A DNA stretch of 64,000 nt from contig JAAVVG010000011.1 in the NCBI GenBank assembly GCA_012976225.1, positions 310,001-374,000 of the forward strand. Reading direction: 5' to 3'. The notes under the pieces are model-generated. The model was given only the letters and a program-made list of their open reading frames with translations. It searched no databases and had not been told where the DNA came from. Positions 22,343-35,017 of this stretch are shown here, piece by piece. This stretch comes from Golubevia sp. BC0850. Its lineage: Eukaryota > Basidiomycota > Exobasidiomycetes > Golubeviales > Golubeviaceae. The position numbers were made by a program, and so were the translations under genes. Within the stretch, counting starts at the first letter, position 1; the number at the start of each line of letters is the position of its first letter.

Positions 22343-25300
22343 TCAACTTTTCCTACTTGTCAACAACCTAGGACCTTTCCTCAAAAGAGTAGGAGTGTGA
22401 TTATCCTCCTCATTTTCCTCATCTTCTTCTGTAAGAGTAGAATGAGCTGGAGTACAAAGAGCAGCGATAGCTCTCTTTGCTTTCTGAGCTGAAGCCAAAG
22501 CAGCAGCACTTGGAGTAGCTTGAGGTTTCATAGCTGATGAAGAGCCATTTGAAGGATGTCTAGCAGTTGAGAATTGACCAGCAGCCAAAGGAGTTTTGGC
22601 AGTTGAAGGAGTCGATGGAACACGTCCACCTGCTTGAGATGGAGTTGCAGATGGATTCCTGGATGCAAACCTCTGTTGAGAAGCTGCACTCGCTCCGACT
22701 TGAGAGGATCTAATTTGGCTTCCGGGTGGCATCCTTCGAGAACCTGGAGTAGCTGATATCTGTGACATTCCTCCTGGAGTGGCTGGAGTTAAGGCAGGGG
22801 GTTGAGGAAGATCGGAATTGTCGATGGTGACTGGGGAAGAAGGAGACATGTCATGAAAGATGGTCAGCGGAAAAGAAAAGGCACCTCTGCATTTCTTATC
22901 TCCTCTTCGGCTCTCCACATTCGATACTTACTAGACTTGGTCATTGAATTCGTCTTGTAGATTCCTACCAAACGAGAAGCCAATTCGAACATGTTATTGC
23001 GTAAAGAGATAACCACGAATTGAGCGTTCTTAGTTCTCTCCTTAATTAAATTAGCAACGATTGAAACGTTTCTGAAATCCAAAGCCGCATCAATCTCGTC
23101 CATGACATAAAGTGGAGTAGGTTTAAAGACATGTAAAGCGAAGACCAAAGCCAAACTAGAAAGTGTTTTCTCCCCACCTGATAAATTAGAGATATTCTTC
23201 CAACTTTTCTTAGGAGGCATGACACTAAAGATTATACCTTCAGAGAATGGATCTAAACTGTCAACCAATTCTAACTCTGCGTTACCACCCAGAGTAATGG
23301 TTTGATACATCTCCTTTAATTTACTTGAGATGATACTAAATCCACTCATGAAAGATTCCAATCTTTGCTTTCTCAAATCATCATGAAGTCTCTTAGCTTC
23401 ATCTCTTTCATTTGTAGTTTGCTCTAAATCTTTAGCTCTGTTTAAGAATTCAGCTTCTCTCTTACGGTATTCCACCAAGACTGTCAAATTTCCTGAACCT
23501 TTAGAAACCTTTTCTTCAAAGACTACTATTTCTGCTTTGGTCGATTCTTTGTCGATAGCTCTCAATTCGTCTTCAGGATATTCTTCAAGTTCAGGAGCTC
23601 CTCCGACCGAAGAACCTGAATCTGAGTCATCGCCAGCTTCTTCTCCTTCAGCTCTAGGAGCACGATTCTTCTTTCCTTTCTTCTTCTTCTTTGTATTGGA
23701 AGTTGAAGCCTCAGTTCCTTGAGCTGGAGAAGCATCTGTGTCTTTCTCCTTTCCTTTACCGCCACTTTCCTTTTCTTCTTCTTCTTCGTCTTCATCTTCA
23801 GAATTGGAATCGTCAGAATCCTCATCCACACGATGAAGTTCAAGGTGAGAGCGTTTCTCTTGCCAGTGACTGAGACGCTGTTGATTCTGAGCGATCGATC
23901 GAGTGTTGTCCTCGATTTTCTGCTTGATCTCCATCTGAAAAAGCAGGAAAGATTGAAAAGGGAAAGAAAGTCAATCATCGTTTATCAAGTCCATCACCGC
24001 CCACGACCCAACTCTCCACTCACCTCAAGAGCTCTAAACTTATTAGCTTCCTCAGATCTTTCATCCAATTCAGCTTTGATGTTATCTCTCTCCTCCATCT
24101 TATCCTCCATAACATCTTGAGCTTTCTTAACTTTCTCTCTAACTTCCTCAGTTCCTTCACTTTTCTCCTCGATCAAGGTTTTCAATTCCTCCAATTCAGT
24201 TTCCAACCCTTCCAAGACTTTCCTAGATTTTTCCAAATCAGATTCCAATTTCTTAGCATCTTTTTCAGATTTATTCCTAGCAACTTCAGCCTTGGTCAAT
24301 CTTTCCGAACCTAAATCGATCATTTCTCTAATATCATCAACTTTAGTTTTCTGAGTTCTGAATTTAACTCCTCCAACTTCCAGAATCTTCTCCTGTAGTT
24401 CTCTGATCTCATCACCAATCTCAGTGATTTTCTCATTCAATTCTCCCAATCCTTCTTCACAATCTTCCAAAACTTGTTCCAATTCAGAGATTCTCTTCTC
24501 ATCATTCTTATCGACTTTAGATTCTTCCAAGATAGTCTTCAAAGATCTTTTGGATTCTTCAACTCTTTTCTCTCCGGAAGACAAGTCCAACTTCAACTTT
24601 TCTAAAGTTTCTAGAATCTCTGGACCTCTCCTTCTAGAGACTTCCAATTCTTTCTCCTTTTCTTTAACCAGAACTCTGTGAGCTTGAAGTTTTGATTCTA
24701 GAGCATCTCTATCTTTCTCCAATTTAGCTACCTGCTCAGGAGACATTTCATCTGGTGAGAACTTAGAGCTCATTCCGCCTTTCGAGACTTTATTTCCACC
24801 ACCAGACATGGTACCAGACTTGTCGATTAATTGACCATCTAAAGTGACTACTCTCCATCTTTGATTTCCACCATAAGCGATTCTATTGGCATGAGTTAAA
24901 TCAGTAGCCACCAAGGTATCTCTCAATTGATGATAGAAAGCAGGAGCAAATCTTTCGTCCTTAGGTTCAACCAAGTCGAAAAGTCTTGGAACGTTTTCTG
25001 GGGTTTGAATTGGAGATAAGTTGACTTTTGAAAGAGAGTTGAGGAGGATAAAATTGGCTCTTCCTAGATTGTTCTTTCGGAGATGTTCAATACAAGCTTG
25101 ACCATTCTCAACAGCTTGAACTACGATGCTATCCAATCCTGGACAAGCAGTTGAGATTGCAATGTCATATTTATCGTCAATGACTCCTAGATTTCCTAAC
25201 CTTCCATGGAACCCATTGATGAGACCAAGTTCAGATTGACGAGTTAGACCACTAAGAACATCTCCTTTACTACGAGAAGCTGAAGCGGTACTTTTTGCCT

Positions 25301-28069
25301 CATCAGCCTTATTTCTAGCTGAATTTGCAGAGGCACGAAGAGTTTGCTCTTGTGAAACCAGTTCTTGAAGACCATCTTCCAGTAGAGTCATATTCTTCTT
25401 GACTTCTTCTCTTTCAGCTTCCAGGTTCTTGAGCTCTTCTCTCTTGTCGGCATTGGCTTCTTCTAGAGCCTTCAAAGCTTCCTTAGCTTCTTCCACCAAT
25501 CTCTCTCCACTTTCTCCTCTAGATTTCAAAAGATCTCTCTCCTCTCTAGCTACGTCTCTCTTATTGCAAGCCTGAGTCTTTTTTGCAACCCAAGGTTGAA
25601 GTTGAACTTGTTTCTTCTCGATAGCAGAAGAGAAAGCTGCAGTCTTGTCTTTAAGCCCATCTCTAATCGATTCTAGTTCAGCTTCTTCGGATTCTAGAGA
25701 AGTTTCCAGCTTGCTTTGTTCTGCGGAAACCTTTGCGATCTCAGCGATAGAGTTGGTGTTGGTTGAACGAGCAGAAGAAAGAGCGTGCTTGTCCTATTGG
25801 GATGGGGAGAAAAGGGAAAGAAGATGGCGTCAGAGTCAGTGCTTTAGCCCTCGTTTGTACCACCCAGCCTCGGAACTCACCTCGGAAAGACCCTTGTCTA
25901 CCTTCTTTCTCTTAGTTTCCAAATGTTTCCTCTTTTCATTCAACTGAACCCCTTCCTTCTCCAACCCAGTCAAGAGTTTAATAATCTCCTCATTATCCTT
26001 CTCCAATTTCTCAAAACTTTTCTTCAATTCCTTATAATCCTTCTCCAATTTCTCAATTTCTTCCTTACTTCCCTGATTTTTCCCTCTTTCCACCTTGATT
26101 TTCTCCTCCAAATTCACCAAACTTTCCTCAGCAACTTTCAACTGATCTTTGCATTCCAATTCATAAATCTGCCAAAGAGCCGATTGTCTCTGAGCCAATT
26201 CATTTTGATCCTTCAAGTAACTCTCAGCTTCTCTTTTTTTAGATTCCAAGCTATCTTTCTCTCTTTGAGTGATTTTCAATCTAGCCAATCTCATTCCTCT
26301 CTGTTCATTTAATTCATCCACTTTTTTAATGGCTTCTTCAATTGGAACTTTGAATTTGGAAGTTCCAATAATGTCTTCTAAATATTCCAACAAGCCCTCT
26401 TCATGTTCATTCTTAGCTTTAGGTGGCATTTGAGCAATAGATTCAACTTCTCCTTGTAAGATCAAGAACCTTTTGTGATCTAAATCGATTCCTCTACCTT
26501 TCAGTAAAGTAGTCACTTCTGAGTAATTCGATTTCTTAGAATTGAGGAAGTAGTTTGAAGAGTTGTTCTTGTAAGCTGTACGAGAGACAATCAGACGAGA
26601 GTTTGGAACTACCTTGAAAGCATCTCCAGGCTGGGAGAGAAAGAGGTGAAAAGTCAGTCCAATCCCAAAGCAACTTTCTCTGTTTCTCTCCTCTCAAAAC
26701 TCACCAAATCAACAATCTCTCTAAACCAAACCTCAACACTGCATTCTTTAATCCCCAATCCTCCTTTCTCTGAATTATGAATCAACTCTCCCAATTTTCC
26801 CTGTCTCATGGTTTTAGCTCTCCAACCGAAAACGAACAACAAAGCATCAATGACGTTTGATTTCCCACTTCCATTAGGTCCAACTACTGAAGAGAAAGAT
26901 TTATGAAATGGTCCAATGGTCTGAGATCCAGCGTAAGATTTGAAATTGTGAAGAACCAATTTGTGAAGGACTAGACGTGGAGGAGGAGGGTCTGATGGAA
27001 TTATGGTGCCATTCACAGTAGATGGGACTTGAGATCCTGGGATTGGATGTTGAGAATTGGTTAAAGGGGTCTGAGGAACGTAATTTGAATTGATGTTTGA
27101 TGGAGTACGAGCTTGAGAAGAAGAAGAGGAAGAGGCAACTGGAGTCTTGACTTGTTCAACCTGTATCTCTGAAGGAAGTGGAACTGGCTTACTTAGAGGT
27201 GTACGAGTGTTTGAGATTGAAGCTGAAGTTGAATGAATTGGAGTAGAATCTGGAATCATGGTTGCAGCTGTTTCATCCCCTTCACCATCCTCTTCTTCAT
27301 CTTCCTCCTCTTCATCTTCCTCCTCCTCCTCTTCCGTAGCTGAATGAACTACGACGGTAGCACTAGTTTCATCTCCATCTTCCTCATCTTCGTCACCTTT
27401 CTCTACTATAGACTCATCTCCCTTTGTCACGTTTCTCACCGACTTTGAAGTTGGAGCAGCAGCACTTGAAGCGCGTTGAGATCCAACTGCGCTCGCTCTC
27501 TTAACAACTTTAGCTGGAGGAGTTGAAAGAGTTGAATTTGGAGAAACTACTTTTGAAGTAGAAGTGACGCGTCTTGTGGTAGGATTGGCAGCTAAAGTAG
27601 CGGTAGAAGTAGGAGCCCGATTGATTGGAGTCGTGTTTGATGATGAAGAGGAGGAGGTTGAACTCAATCTTGCAGTCGAAGTTCTGGTAGTTGGAGTTGT
27701 ATTGGTAGTAGTTGAAGGACTTCCGCTAACTCTTCTAGTCGAAGTTGAACTTGCAGTTGAAGATGTACTCGTCACTCTACTAATCGCAGCTCTGTTGGTT
27801 GTACTTGAAGAAGGTACACGTGAAGATGGAATCGTTGAAGGTCTACTTGATCTTGGAGCAGGCGATGGTGAATCAGTTTTAGCTATTGGAGATGAAGAAC
27901 TTGTTGAAGATGGGGCCAAAGAAGCTCGAGTAGTACGAGTGGGTCGACTGGTGGTACTTGATGTTGAGGTGGTGGTACGCTTCGAAGCTGCAACCGCTGG
28001 CTTCTCCGCCTTGTCATCAGTGCTACCTGAAGCAGTAGCAGCTGATGCAGCAGCTCTACGTGGTGGCAT
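22343..28069 (-). CDS. SMC4: Condensin subunit SMC4
   Basis: Five exons (28069-26705, 26630-25881, 25793-24024, 23934-22932, 22830-22343) give 1791 residues, long for SMC4 (about 1300-1550 in most species). Residues 1-395 are Ser/Thr-rich with an acidic stretch. The head follows: LVLHNFKSYAG, Walker A GPNGSGKSN, and GWRAKTMRQGKLGELIHNS, which is diagnostic of SMC4. Long coiled coils flank a hinge (GLINGFHGRLGNLGVID region). The C-terminal head has the signature LSGGEK and Walker B YVMDEIDAALD. A block of about 80 residues rich in Glu/Asp, then Lys, then acidic again (about 23560-23850) interrupts the C-terminal coiled coil. The last exon adds about 160 Ser/Pro/Ala-rich residues. SMC4 pairs with SMC2 and kleisin in condensin, which compacts mitotic chromosomes by ATP-driven loop extrusion. 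All joints keep phase. Confidence 0.95.
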
Positions 28070-28218
28070 AATTTCAAGGGAAAAGAGAAAGAGAAAGCGA
28101 GGTGCAGGTGAAGGAGGTGGTGGTTGGAAAAAGCAGATCGAGAATCTCCCATCTTGGTTCGCGACTGCTCTCACGGGACTTCCTTCCTCCTCTCTCCCCA
28201 TCTTCCATTTCTGCAATC
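28070..28218. promoter_or_regulatory. Short divergent promoter between SMC4 and the YAR1-like gene
   Basis: Only 149 bases separate the two start codons, so the two genes must share or overlap their promoter and leaders. I could not recognise a specific factor site. Co-regulation with growth or cell cycle is possible but is inference. Confidence 0.5.
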
Positions 28219-29556
28219 ATGACAGATTTAGAGAATGGTTCAAATGAAGGCGCTTCAATAAGTGAGCATTTGTCACCCCCCCTTCCTTTTCTCTCTCTCT
28301 CCCACTGCTGACCTCTCCCTCTTATCACCTCAGACGAGCGATTACTCTTCTCCTCCAAGACGGACAACCTGTCCTTATTCCAAGAAATCACCTCAAAAGA
28401 TGATTCTACCTTTGACATTAATCATCAAGATGGTTTAGGCAACACTTCTTTACATTACGCTTGTCAAAACGTTTCTATCAACGTATTACCCGAGATTCTA
28501 GAATTGGAAACCGATGTGGATTTGAAGAACAAATTGAAAGGGGATACACCTTTACATGTGGCTGTGGGAATAGAACATAAAGAAGCTAGGAATTGGTTGG
28601 GTGAGTCGAGGAGAAGCACCTGCTGAGGTGAAGGTAGTTCGCTTCTTCTGGGTGTGAGCCGGAAGTTGAGGGAGCTGAGGTGGCTGAAAAGATATAGTCA
28701 TAGATTTTCCAATGCATGGATTTCAACAGTCGCGAAGTTCAAAGACAGGCAAGGTGCTGAGATGATAAGGTCGGACTTTTCATCTCCTTATCACCCAAAC
28801 CCTTGACGAAGCCCTTCTCCTTCACTGGCTCTCTTTCTCGTCCTTCAAAAAGGTCGTAACACGCCGTGACCTGAACTCTGTAGATCCCTCTGGCTCCACC
28901 TGCTCTCTCGAACTAAGCCCGACTGATCTCTCTCTCTACCTCTATCTTCTCAAACTCTGATCCCCTTCCCTTTCCCTTCTACTCCCTCCTTCTCTTCTTC
29001 TCCTTTTCTCCGAACTACTCTCTTTTTTCTTCTCCTCTTCTCTATCTCCCTATCTCCCTCTCTCTCTCTCTCACACACACACCCTTCTCTTCATTTCATT
29101 CTCTTCAACCCCCTGATCTTCCCTCCCCAGTCAACCAACTCCTAGAGTCCGGAGCAGATCCACGAGAAAGGAATCTAGCAGGAGATAAACCTTTCGACCT
29201 AATCACAGGTCATTCCCCAGAAGACGAAGAATTGAGAAAGGAACTAAGGAAATTCGAAGCTCAGGCTGGAATTAGTTCTAGTGATGTGGTTGGTGAGTTT
29301 CTTTGACATTCCTCACCTTTGTTCTTCTTTTCATTCTGAAGACTTCTGAAGAAGAGGAGGATTCATCTTTGGGGATGTTGGCGTTTGATAGAATCGGCAG
29401 ATGGAGTCTTCTTTTCCAGAGGTAGCTGATCTCTCTCTCTCTCTCTCTTCCTCGGCTGATGCTGACGATGAAACGCGATCTTTTTGATGATTTGATTTGG
29501 AAACAGATGAAGATGAGGATGATGAAGATGATGGACCTCCTTCGGATGATGAATGA
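28219..29556 (+). CDS. YAR1: Small ankyrin-repeat protein, YAR1-like
   Basis: Four exons (28219-28261, 28334-28600, 29131-29292, 29507-29556) give 173 residues; yeast Yar1 has 200. Ankyrin units are visible at DGLGNTSLHYACQN, LKGDTPLHVAVGIEH and a third around VNQLLESGADPRERN. The C-terminus is a short acidic tail (DEDEDDEDDGPPSDDE). Two to three ankyrin repeats followed by an acidic tail match Yar1, the chaperone of ribosomal protein Rps3 (uS3) that guards it until it joins the small subunit; that function is known for yeast and inferred here. The second intron is 530 nt, far longer than its neighbours. The start ATG lies 42 coding bases before the first donor. Confidence 0.72.
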
Positions 29557-30295
29557 TAAAACTCAAATGCAGTAGACAAGAATTCAATTCACTCTAGAGA
29601 AGGTTTACGTTCAACATCAATTCTTTCTTTTTTTCTGTGCAAAACCCAACTTTATGTAAATTTTAATTCCTTGAAATCAAGTTCACCAATGAAGAACCGG
29701 CCATCTACAAGTTGACGAACCTCTGGGACGAAAGGAGGTCAAACTTCTCCTGCTCATCAATCAGCAAGGTCGTTCCTTCCCTTTCACTAATTCTTGGTGA
29801 CATCGTCATTCAAAATTGAGCGAGAACTCACAAGTCAAGACAATGAAAGAGGCAACACTACCCAGCAGACAACCAAAGGAGATTTTCAACTTTCTCTTTC
29901 GACGATGGTGTATTAAGTTTCTTTCATTCTTCCAATTCCTCCCTCCTCGCCCCCTCCCTTCGCTCCTCCCTCCCTTGCCAACTAGTTCCTTTCCGCTTCC
30001 TAGAACACGAGTCATCCACCCCGTCCCTCTACCATAAAAGAACAGAAACCAGAAATTGAGTAGTGTAGTGTGAGAGCAAATCGGAAGAGGTTATTAGGAG
30101 ATGTGTGAAAAGAAAGGAATTGAATAAAAGAAAGAGTAGAACAAAAAGAGAGGGAAAAGTGGAATGCATAAGAGAGCTTGAAAGACCTTTTTGATTCTGT
30201 ACATTTTCGGTCTTGGAACCCTAAGTATTTTAGGCTTTGAGATCATATGTTCTTTATGCAAATGGTGGACTGGTTTTTGAGTTTCGATTCTGAAT
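29557..30295. other. Convergent 3' spacer between YAR1-like and TUP1
   Basis: No gene is supported. The minus-strand frame near 30094-30306 and small frames elsewhere lack domain content. The length suggests long 3' untranslated regions; a pyrimidine-rich tract lies near 29930-29990. Confidence 0.5.
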
Positions 30296-32816
30296 CTAAC
30301 TTGCAATTCTATCGTAGCTCCAAATCCTAGCGTTGAAATCTCCGCTACCAGTGGCTAACATTCCACCAGCTGGAGAAAGATTGATAGCGATGACTGAGTT
30401 CTTGTGACCTTGAAGAACGAATTGAGTTTGAGCTGTTCTTGGATCCCAGAACTGAACGCCTCTGTCTTTTGAACCTGAAGCTACCCAATCTCCGTCTGGA
30501 GAACAAGAGACTGAAAGGACGTAATCCTGGAAAGGCGAGAAAGAAGCAGAGTCGCGTTAGTTGAACAAAACGGGCTTTGTATGAAAGTTTTAAGACTCAC
30601 CTTGTGACCCATGAAAGTAGTTGCGCAAGTGGCATTTCCAGTCCGCTCCTCATCAGTCCTACCAGCTTCTTCCTGAGCCTTGACAGTTCCAGTCAGATCC
30701 CACATCTTCAAAGTCTTGTCCAAACTTCCAGAAACCAAACTTTTTCCATCAGGAGCAAAGCTGACCGAATAGATTGAATCTTTGTGTGATTTCAATCTTT
30801 CTAACTGTTGACCTGTTTGAGTATCCCAAACTCTAACAAGAGTGTCCAGAGCACCGGCAGCTACCAGCCTAGAATCAGCAGAGATAGAAACCGAAGTCAC
30901 ACCAGCTTCAGAAGCTGAATGTTGATGTCCTGGAGAAGTGTAAAGAGTGTGGAGCTGTTGACCAGTTTCGACATCCCAAATCCTGACTGTTTTGTCTCCA
31001 GATCCAGAGGCGATGATCCTTCCATCTCTACTGTAATCCAAAGAGTAAATCTCTTGTTTGTGTCCTTGGAAGACTGTCTTGACTTTCTTCTTCGCGATGT
31101 CCCAGATCCTGATTAGACGATCCTCAGCACCAGTCGCTAGAAGCTTTCCATCTGGAGAGAAGCAGACGCTGCGGATGTAGAGATCTCCTTTTGAGTTGGC
31201 TGGCTGATCTGTCAAGACACAGGTCTTGGCTCCTGTCTTGGTATCATAGATCTGAGCGCTTCGGTTGCATCCTGTCGCTAAGAACTTTCCATCTGGAGAG
31301 AAACGCACGCAGCACACGACACTTGGAGACGGAAAAGAGAAGTAAGAAGCAGAAGTCAGACATTTGTTGTTCAAAGCTCAAGGTTCAGTTCAATGAAATG
31401 GAAATTGCTAACTCACCTCTCGTGCATCAGCGTGTGGACTAGGTTAACATCTAAGACTCTCTTGACTTTGGGATTGAAGATTGCTAGCCAATCCGAGCCT
31501 TCCTTCTTGAGATCTTTAGGAACCTCATCTGGGTCTAGTTCGCTCAAGTTAGCTAAGCTAGCGTTACCCGAAGCTGCTGGTCCTGGAGAAGGAGCTTGAG
31601 ATGTCGTTCCGCTTGGAGCAGCAGCAACCTCACGCTCACGCTCGCGTTCCCTTTCTCTTGACGAGTGAGTGGCGGAGGGAGGGAGGGGTGGAGCCCCATG
31701 AGGCGAATCTGATAGAGAAAAAAGAGAGAGGTCCAATAGTCAAATCGCTTTGCTCCCAAGGGAAGATTGCTTTCCTCGACTGACTCACCATATCTTTCCC
31801 TTTCCTCCTTCTTTGGCCCACCCGGACTTCCAGGAGCATAAGCTCCACTTCCTTCAAGCCTCATTCTCTTATTGGACCCAGCATCCCCATTCCCGTTTCC
31901 ATTCGCATTCCCTTGAGAAGAGTTGAGTCTTTCCCTATCAGCTCTGTCCTTTTCTCCTCCAGCTGAAGCCGGAATCGGCCTTCCCTCTCGATCGTAGTTT
32001 GATGAGGAAGATCCGTTTCTATTGTAAGAATCTTGGAAAGGTGCAGAGGAACCTCCAGAGGCGATGGGAGGTGGACCTTGAGAAGTAGAGGAAGGCAAGT
32101 GAGGAGGAGCTGGACCTCCTGATGCTGGAGGTCCTACAGCTCCCTCTGCTCCACCTCGAGTATCTAGAACCTGCCGAAGCCTCTTGATTTCATCTTCGTA
32201 TCTAAAGAAGGCGGGAAAAGTTGAAAGGTGGAGGAGACAATGAGCTCGAGGTGTTCCTCCAGAAGGTGATGAACAGACAGATCCCCTACTCACTGAGCTG
32301 CCATAGTTGTATGCCTCTTTTCTAGATCAATGATATGCTGCTGCATCATGGAGACCTCATTCACCTGCTGAGCGACTGTGTGAGAAGGAGTACGGAGGTA
32401 TCCGAGAAGATAGAGGAGTCAGCCAAGGCAGGAAGGTGAAGGAATTCGGCTAGCCGATTGATGTGGATGGCAGATGAAGCAAACTCAGATGCCAAAGATG
32501 ATGACTATAGTCCAAGTACTATTTTGAGAGCTTGCGCGCTTGGAGGCGAGCATCTCTGGAGCGGATTGCATTCAATCACAGCCAGCAGCATCCATCCAAC
32601 CATTCCTTCCTTGCCTCGTAGACGAGGAGACTCACTTCTATGTTCAAAGTCGTCCCTCTGACCCTTGAGCTGATTGGCATCACTTCCAATAACATCAAAT
32701 TCATGCTTGACAAAGTCCAACAAGTCTGCCAACCTTGCAGACGAAGCTTGAGGAGGAGCTGGCTGGACTGCAGCAGCAGCTGGCACCAACGACCTATGAT
32801 TGTAAATGTTAGACAT
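30296..32816 (-). CDS. TUP1: General transcriptional corepressor Tup1
   Basis: Six exons (32816-32636, 32375-32294, 32201-31789, 31708-31417, 31321-30601, 30526-30296) give 639 residues (713 in yeast). The N-terminal Tup1_N tetramerisation helix runs from about residue 20 to 100 (LLDFVKHEFDVIG, QQHIIDLEKRHTTMAAQYE). A disordered Pro/Gly/Ser linker follows, with a repeated Arg-Glu dipeptide run. The conserved DPDEVPKDLKKEG and VKRVLDVNLVHTL lead into a seven-bladed WD40 propeller starting at VVCCVRFSPDGKFLATGCN. The protein works with Cyc8/Ssn6 and is recruited by DNA-binding repressors to regulate mating, stress and nutrient genes in the nucleus. The last exon carries the final blade and ends DRIAS. 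All phases agree. Confidence 0.95.
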
Positions 32817-33513
32817 TCCGAGATCGTTGGAGTCTCTACTAGAATTGATTTAGGATTGGTGAATTGAACTGGCTTTGGATTCAATCCTTGAGAGGTTTGA
32901 GGTTGAATTGTGTTGCAATGGATTTGATGATGAGTCGTATTTGTGAGGAAGGTTGGGTGGGGGAAGGACCTTCAGTCATTGCCACCGCGAGCCACGGCTC
33001 GAGTCTCGATAATCTCCATTGGAACGCATGTCCTCAAATTGAACAACAATTGATCGTTCCAATTGCAGCGCTTTCAAAGAGAGGCGAATCGGATCAGAAA
33101 AGATCGAGCGACTTACGACTTGCTCAAATTGACCCGCTTCTCTCTCTCTTCTCAATCTCTCTTCCTTTCTCCTTCAATTTCTTCAACTTCTTCTTCTTCA
33201 TATCAGCAATTTGGGATCTCATTTGACCAGAACTTCGCCCTTTGGTGAACCGCCTCTACCCGCGTAGTCGGGCCCCTGCCCTCTGTTGGCCAAAAAGACA
33301 ACACAACAGGTTCGTGTTTTCGAGATTTTTTGAGGCACCCTATTGAAGAATTTTAATGATTGAATCCAGATTCTTCCGAATTCCGAACAACTTAAAAGAG
33401 AGATTCTTCGAAGGACTTTCTCCAAAACTTCTTCCCTCTTGTTCTCACAGATACCCCTTTTTTACTTGAACCCTCGTCCCTCTCTCTCTTCCTCTCTCCA
33501 ACCTCTTTGCACC
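32817..33513. other. Divergent spacer between TUP1 and a membrane-protein gene
   Basis: This 697-base region must hold the leader and promoter of TUP1 on the minus strand and of the plus-strand gene. Several open frames of 60-120 codons exist but have no recognisable domain and are rich in Ser/Phe/Leu from pyrimidine tracts. Large upstream regions are common for TUP1. Confidence 0.5.
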
Positions 33514-34772
33514 ATGGATTGGAAGGGTTCTCAAGAGCTAGAAAAAGACTTTTTGATCTACCGGAGATATTTGTTATGCCTTCTTGGCCTGACGGCATGG
33601 TGAGTAGCGGAGCAAGGCTTGCAGAAATTAGATTGTGGGACGTCCGCCTCTTGTTCTCGTCAGCGGAAAACGGATGTTAAAACAGAGCTGACAAAAAAAT
33701 CCGCTTCACAGGGAAATTATCACTACTTTGAAATATGACTTTCGACTTCTCACCGGACGCAATCCCTTCAAGTACCCAGTCATTCCTTATCTTCTCTCAA
33801 GATATTGTATGGCGGTCTTTATTTCGCTGTGAGTTAATGCAAGCAGCCTCTAGATCACTTTTTCGCCAAACACAACCATCTCCTCATCTTCTTGGTCGTT
33901 TCCGTTCCCTTCTCTTCGACGTTCTCAGCGCAAACTACTTCGTTCAGCAACCTGACTCCTCAGTCGACTGTCAACTCATCATCCACGTCATCGTCGCTTT
34001 CGGAGAGATTTCAGTCATCGCATCCTCGTTAGTCTTCGTGCTCCGAGCAACAGTGCTCGCCGGCTGGAGAGATCCATTCTCGGTAATTCTCTCGATCTGC
34101 TGGATAGCGCAAGCAGCGTTGACTCTCTACACCTCTACGGCTCTGAGTGCTGGGTGGGAATTCAATTCATGTCTGGTGACAAAAGTTAAGACCGTGTTTG
34201 TTTCTGGTTATTGGGCAGCCTTAGTGGTAGACATCTTAGCATTTATTTCTATAGCAAGAACTTTGATTGGAAACCGTTCTTCGTCTCCTTCGTCACCCTT
34301 AAGCAAGGTTTCTAGAGTTTTACTAAAGGACGGCTGTCTCTATCTACTGACAGCGATCATGTTTCATTTAACTTCTGCTATTCTCATCCAACTAAATCTT
34401 AATCCAGCACTCGATATTATCGCCTCCCCCTTAGCTGTCGTATTTCCCTCAATAGTAGCCTGTAGAGCTTTTACCGAATTATCGACAAAGATTAGAGGTG
34501 GGAGCGTCAATGTCTACTTTTGGGATGGGTGGCGGGATGATGCAGTAACCCCTGAGTTTGTAATGTCAAATTCTCAACTGCCTCTCTCCAACATCGCTCG
34601 TTTCAACAACCTCAATGAGCCTTCAAGCCCTAGAGCTCCTGATGAGAGGTCTTCAACAACTCTCAGCCACATCAAATCTCAAGACCAGCCTTTGTCTGAC
34701 GAGAAAGAGTTTGGCGGTCCTCGAGACAATGTCAACAGCCGTCATTCTTCTATCGTCGGGATTGCACCTTGA
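33514..34772 (+). CDS. Seven-pass fungal membrane protein of unknown function
   Basis: Three exons (33514-33599, 33712-33828, 33929-34772) give 348 residues. Hydrophobic segments lie near residues 17-27 (LLCLLGLTAW), 50-65, 80-105, 110-135, 155-180, 200-225 and 228-245. A hydrophilic Ser/Pro-rich tail of about 90 residues follows. The early motif FRLLTGRNPFKYPVIPYLLSR resembles the opening of basidiomycete integral membrane proteins of the DUF6533-like group, in which this lies between helices one and two; this is a pattern-level match only. Such proteins are expanded in mushrooms and rusts, and no function is established that I can cite. A receptor-like role is possible but unsupported. Phases agree at both joints and the ATG begins a short hydrophilic N-terminus. 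Confidence 0.75.
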
Positions 34773-35017
34773 CACAAGGAGATTTCGAGAGATGCGTATA
34801 TACCTCACATTCTTTACTTTCTATCTGTTTCTTCGTTTGTCTGTTCTGTTTAGGCTTCTTTCTGAGACGGGTTTCAATCAATCATATGTCTGCTGTGCTT
34901 TGATACTTTTGAGTGATTACGAGAAGAGACTTCTTCCAAGTATTCTATACAGGCCCCGCCCAGTTTCTCCCATTCACCTCTCCTTCCTTTTTCTCGCCAA
35001 GAGACTACAATCTCCTT

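Noticed and set aside
27564-28247. Long open frame (227 codons) antisense to the start of SMC4
   Set aside because: Its product is Val/Leu/Glu-rich only because it is complementary to a Ser/Thr/Ala-rich segment of SMC4, and it has no domain content.
28601-29130. snoRNA in the long YAR1-like intron
   Set aside because: Loose C-box-like (ATGATAA) and D-box-like (CTGA) words occur, but not in the paired spacing that a C/D snoRNA needs.
31640-31665. Repeated Arg-Glu codons in TUP1 as a regulatory repeat
   Set aside because: It is a short low-complexity run inside a known disordered linker and needs no separate explanation.
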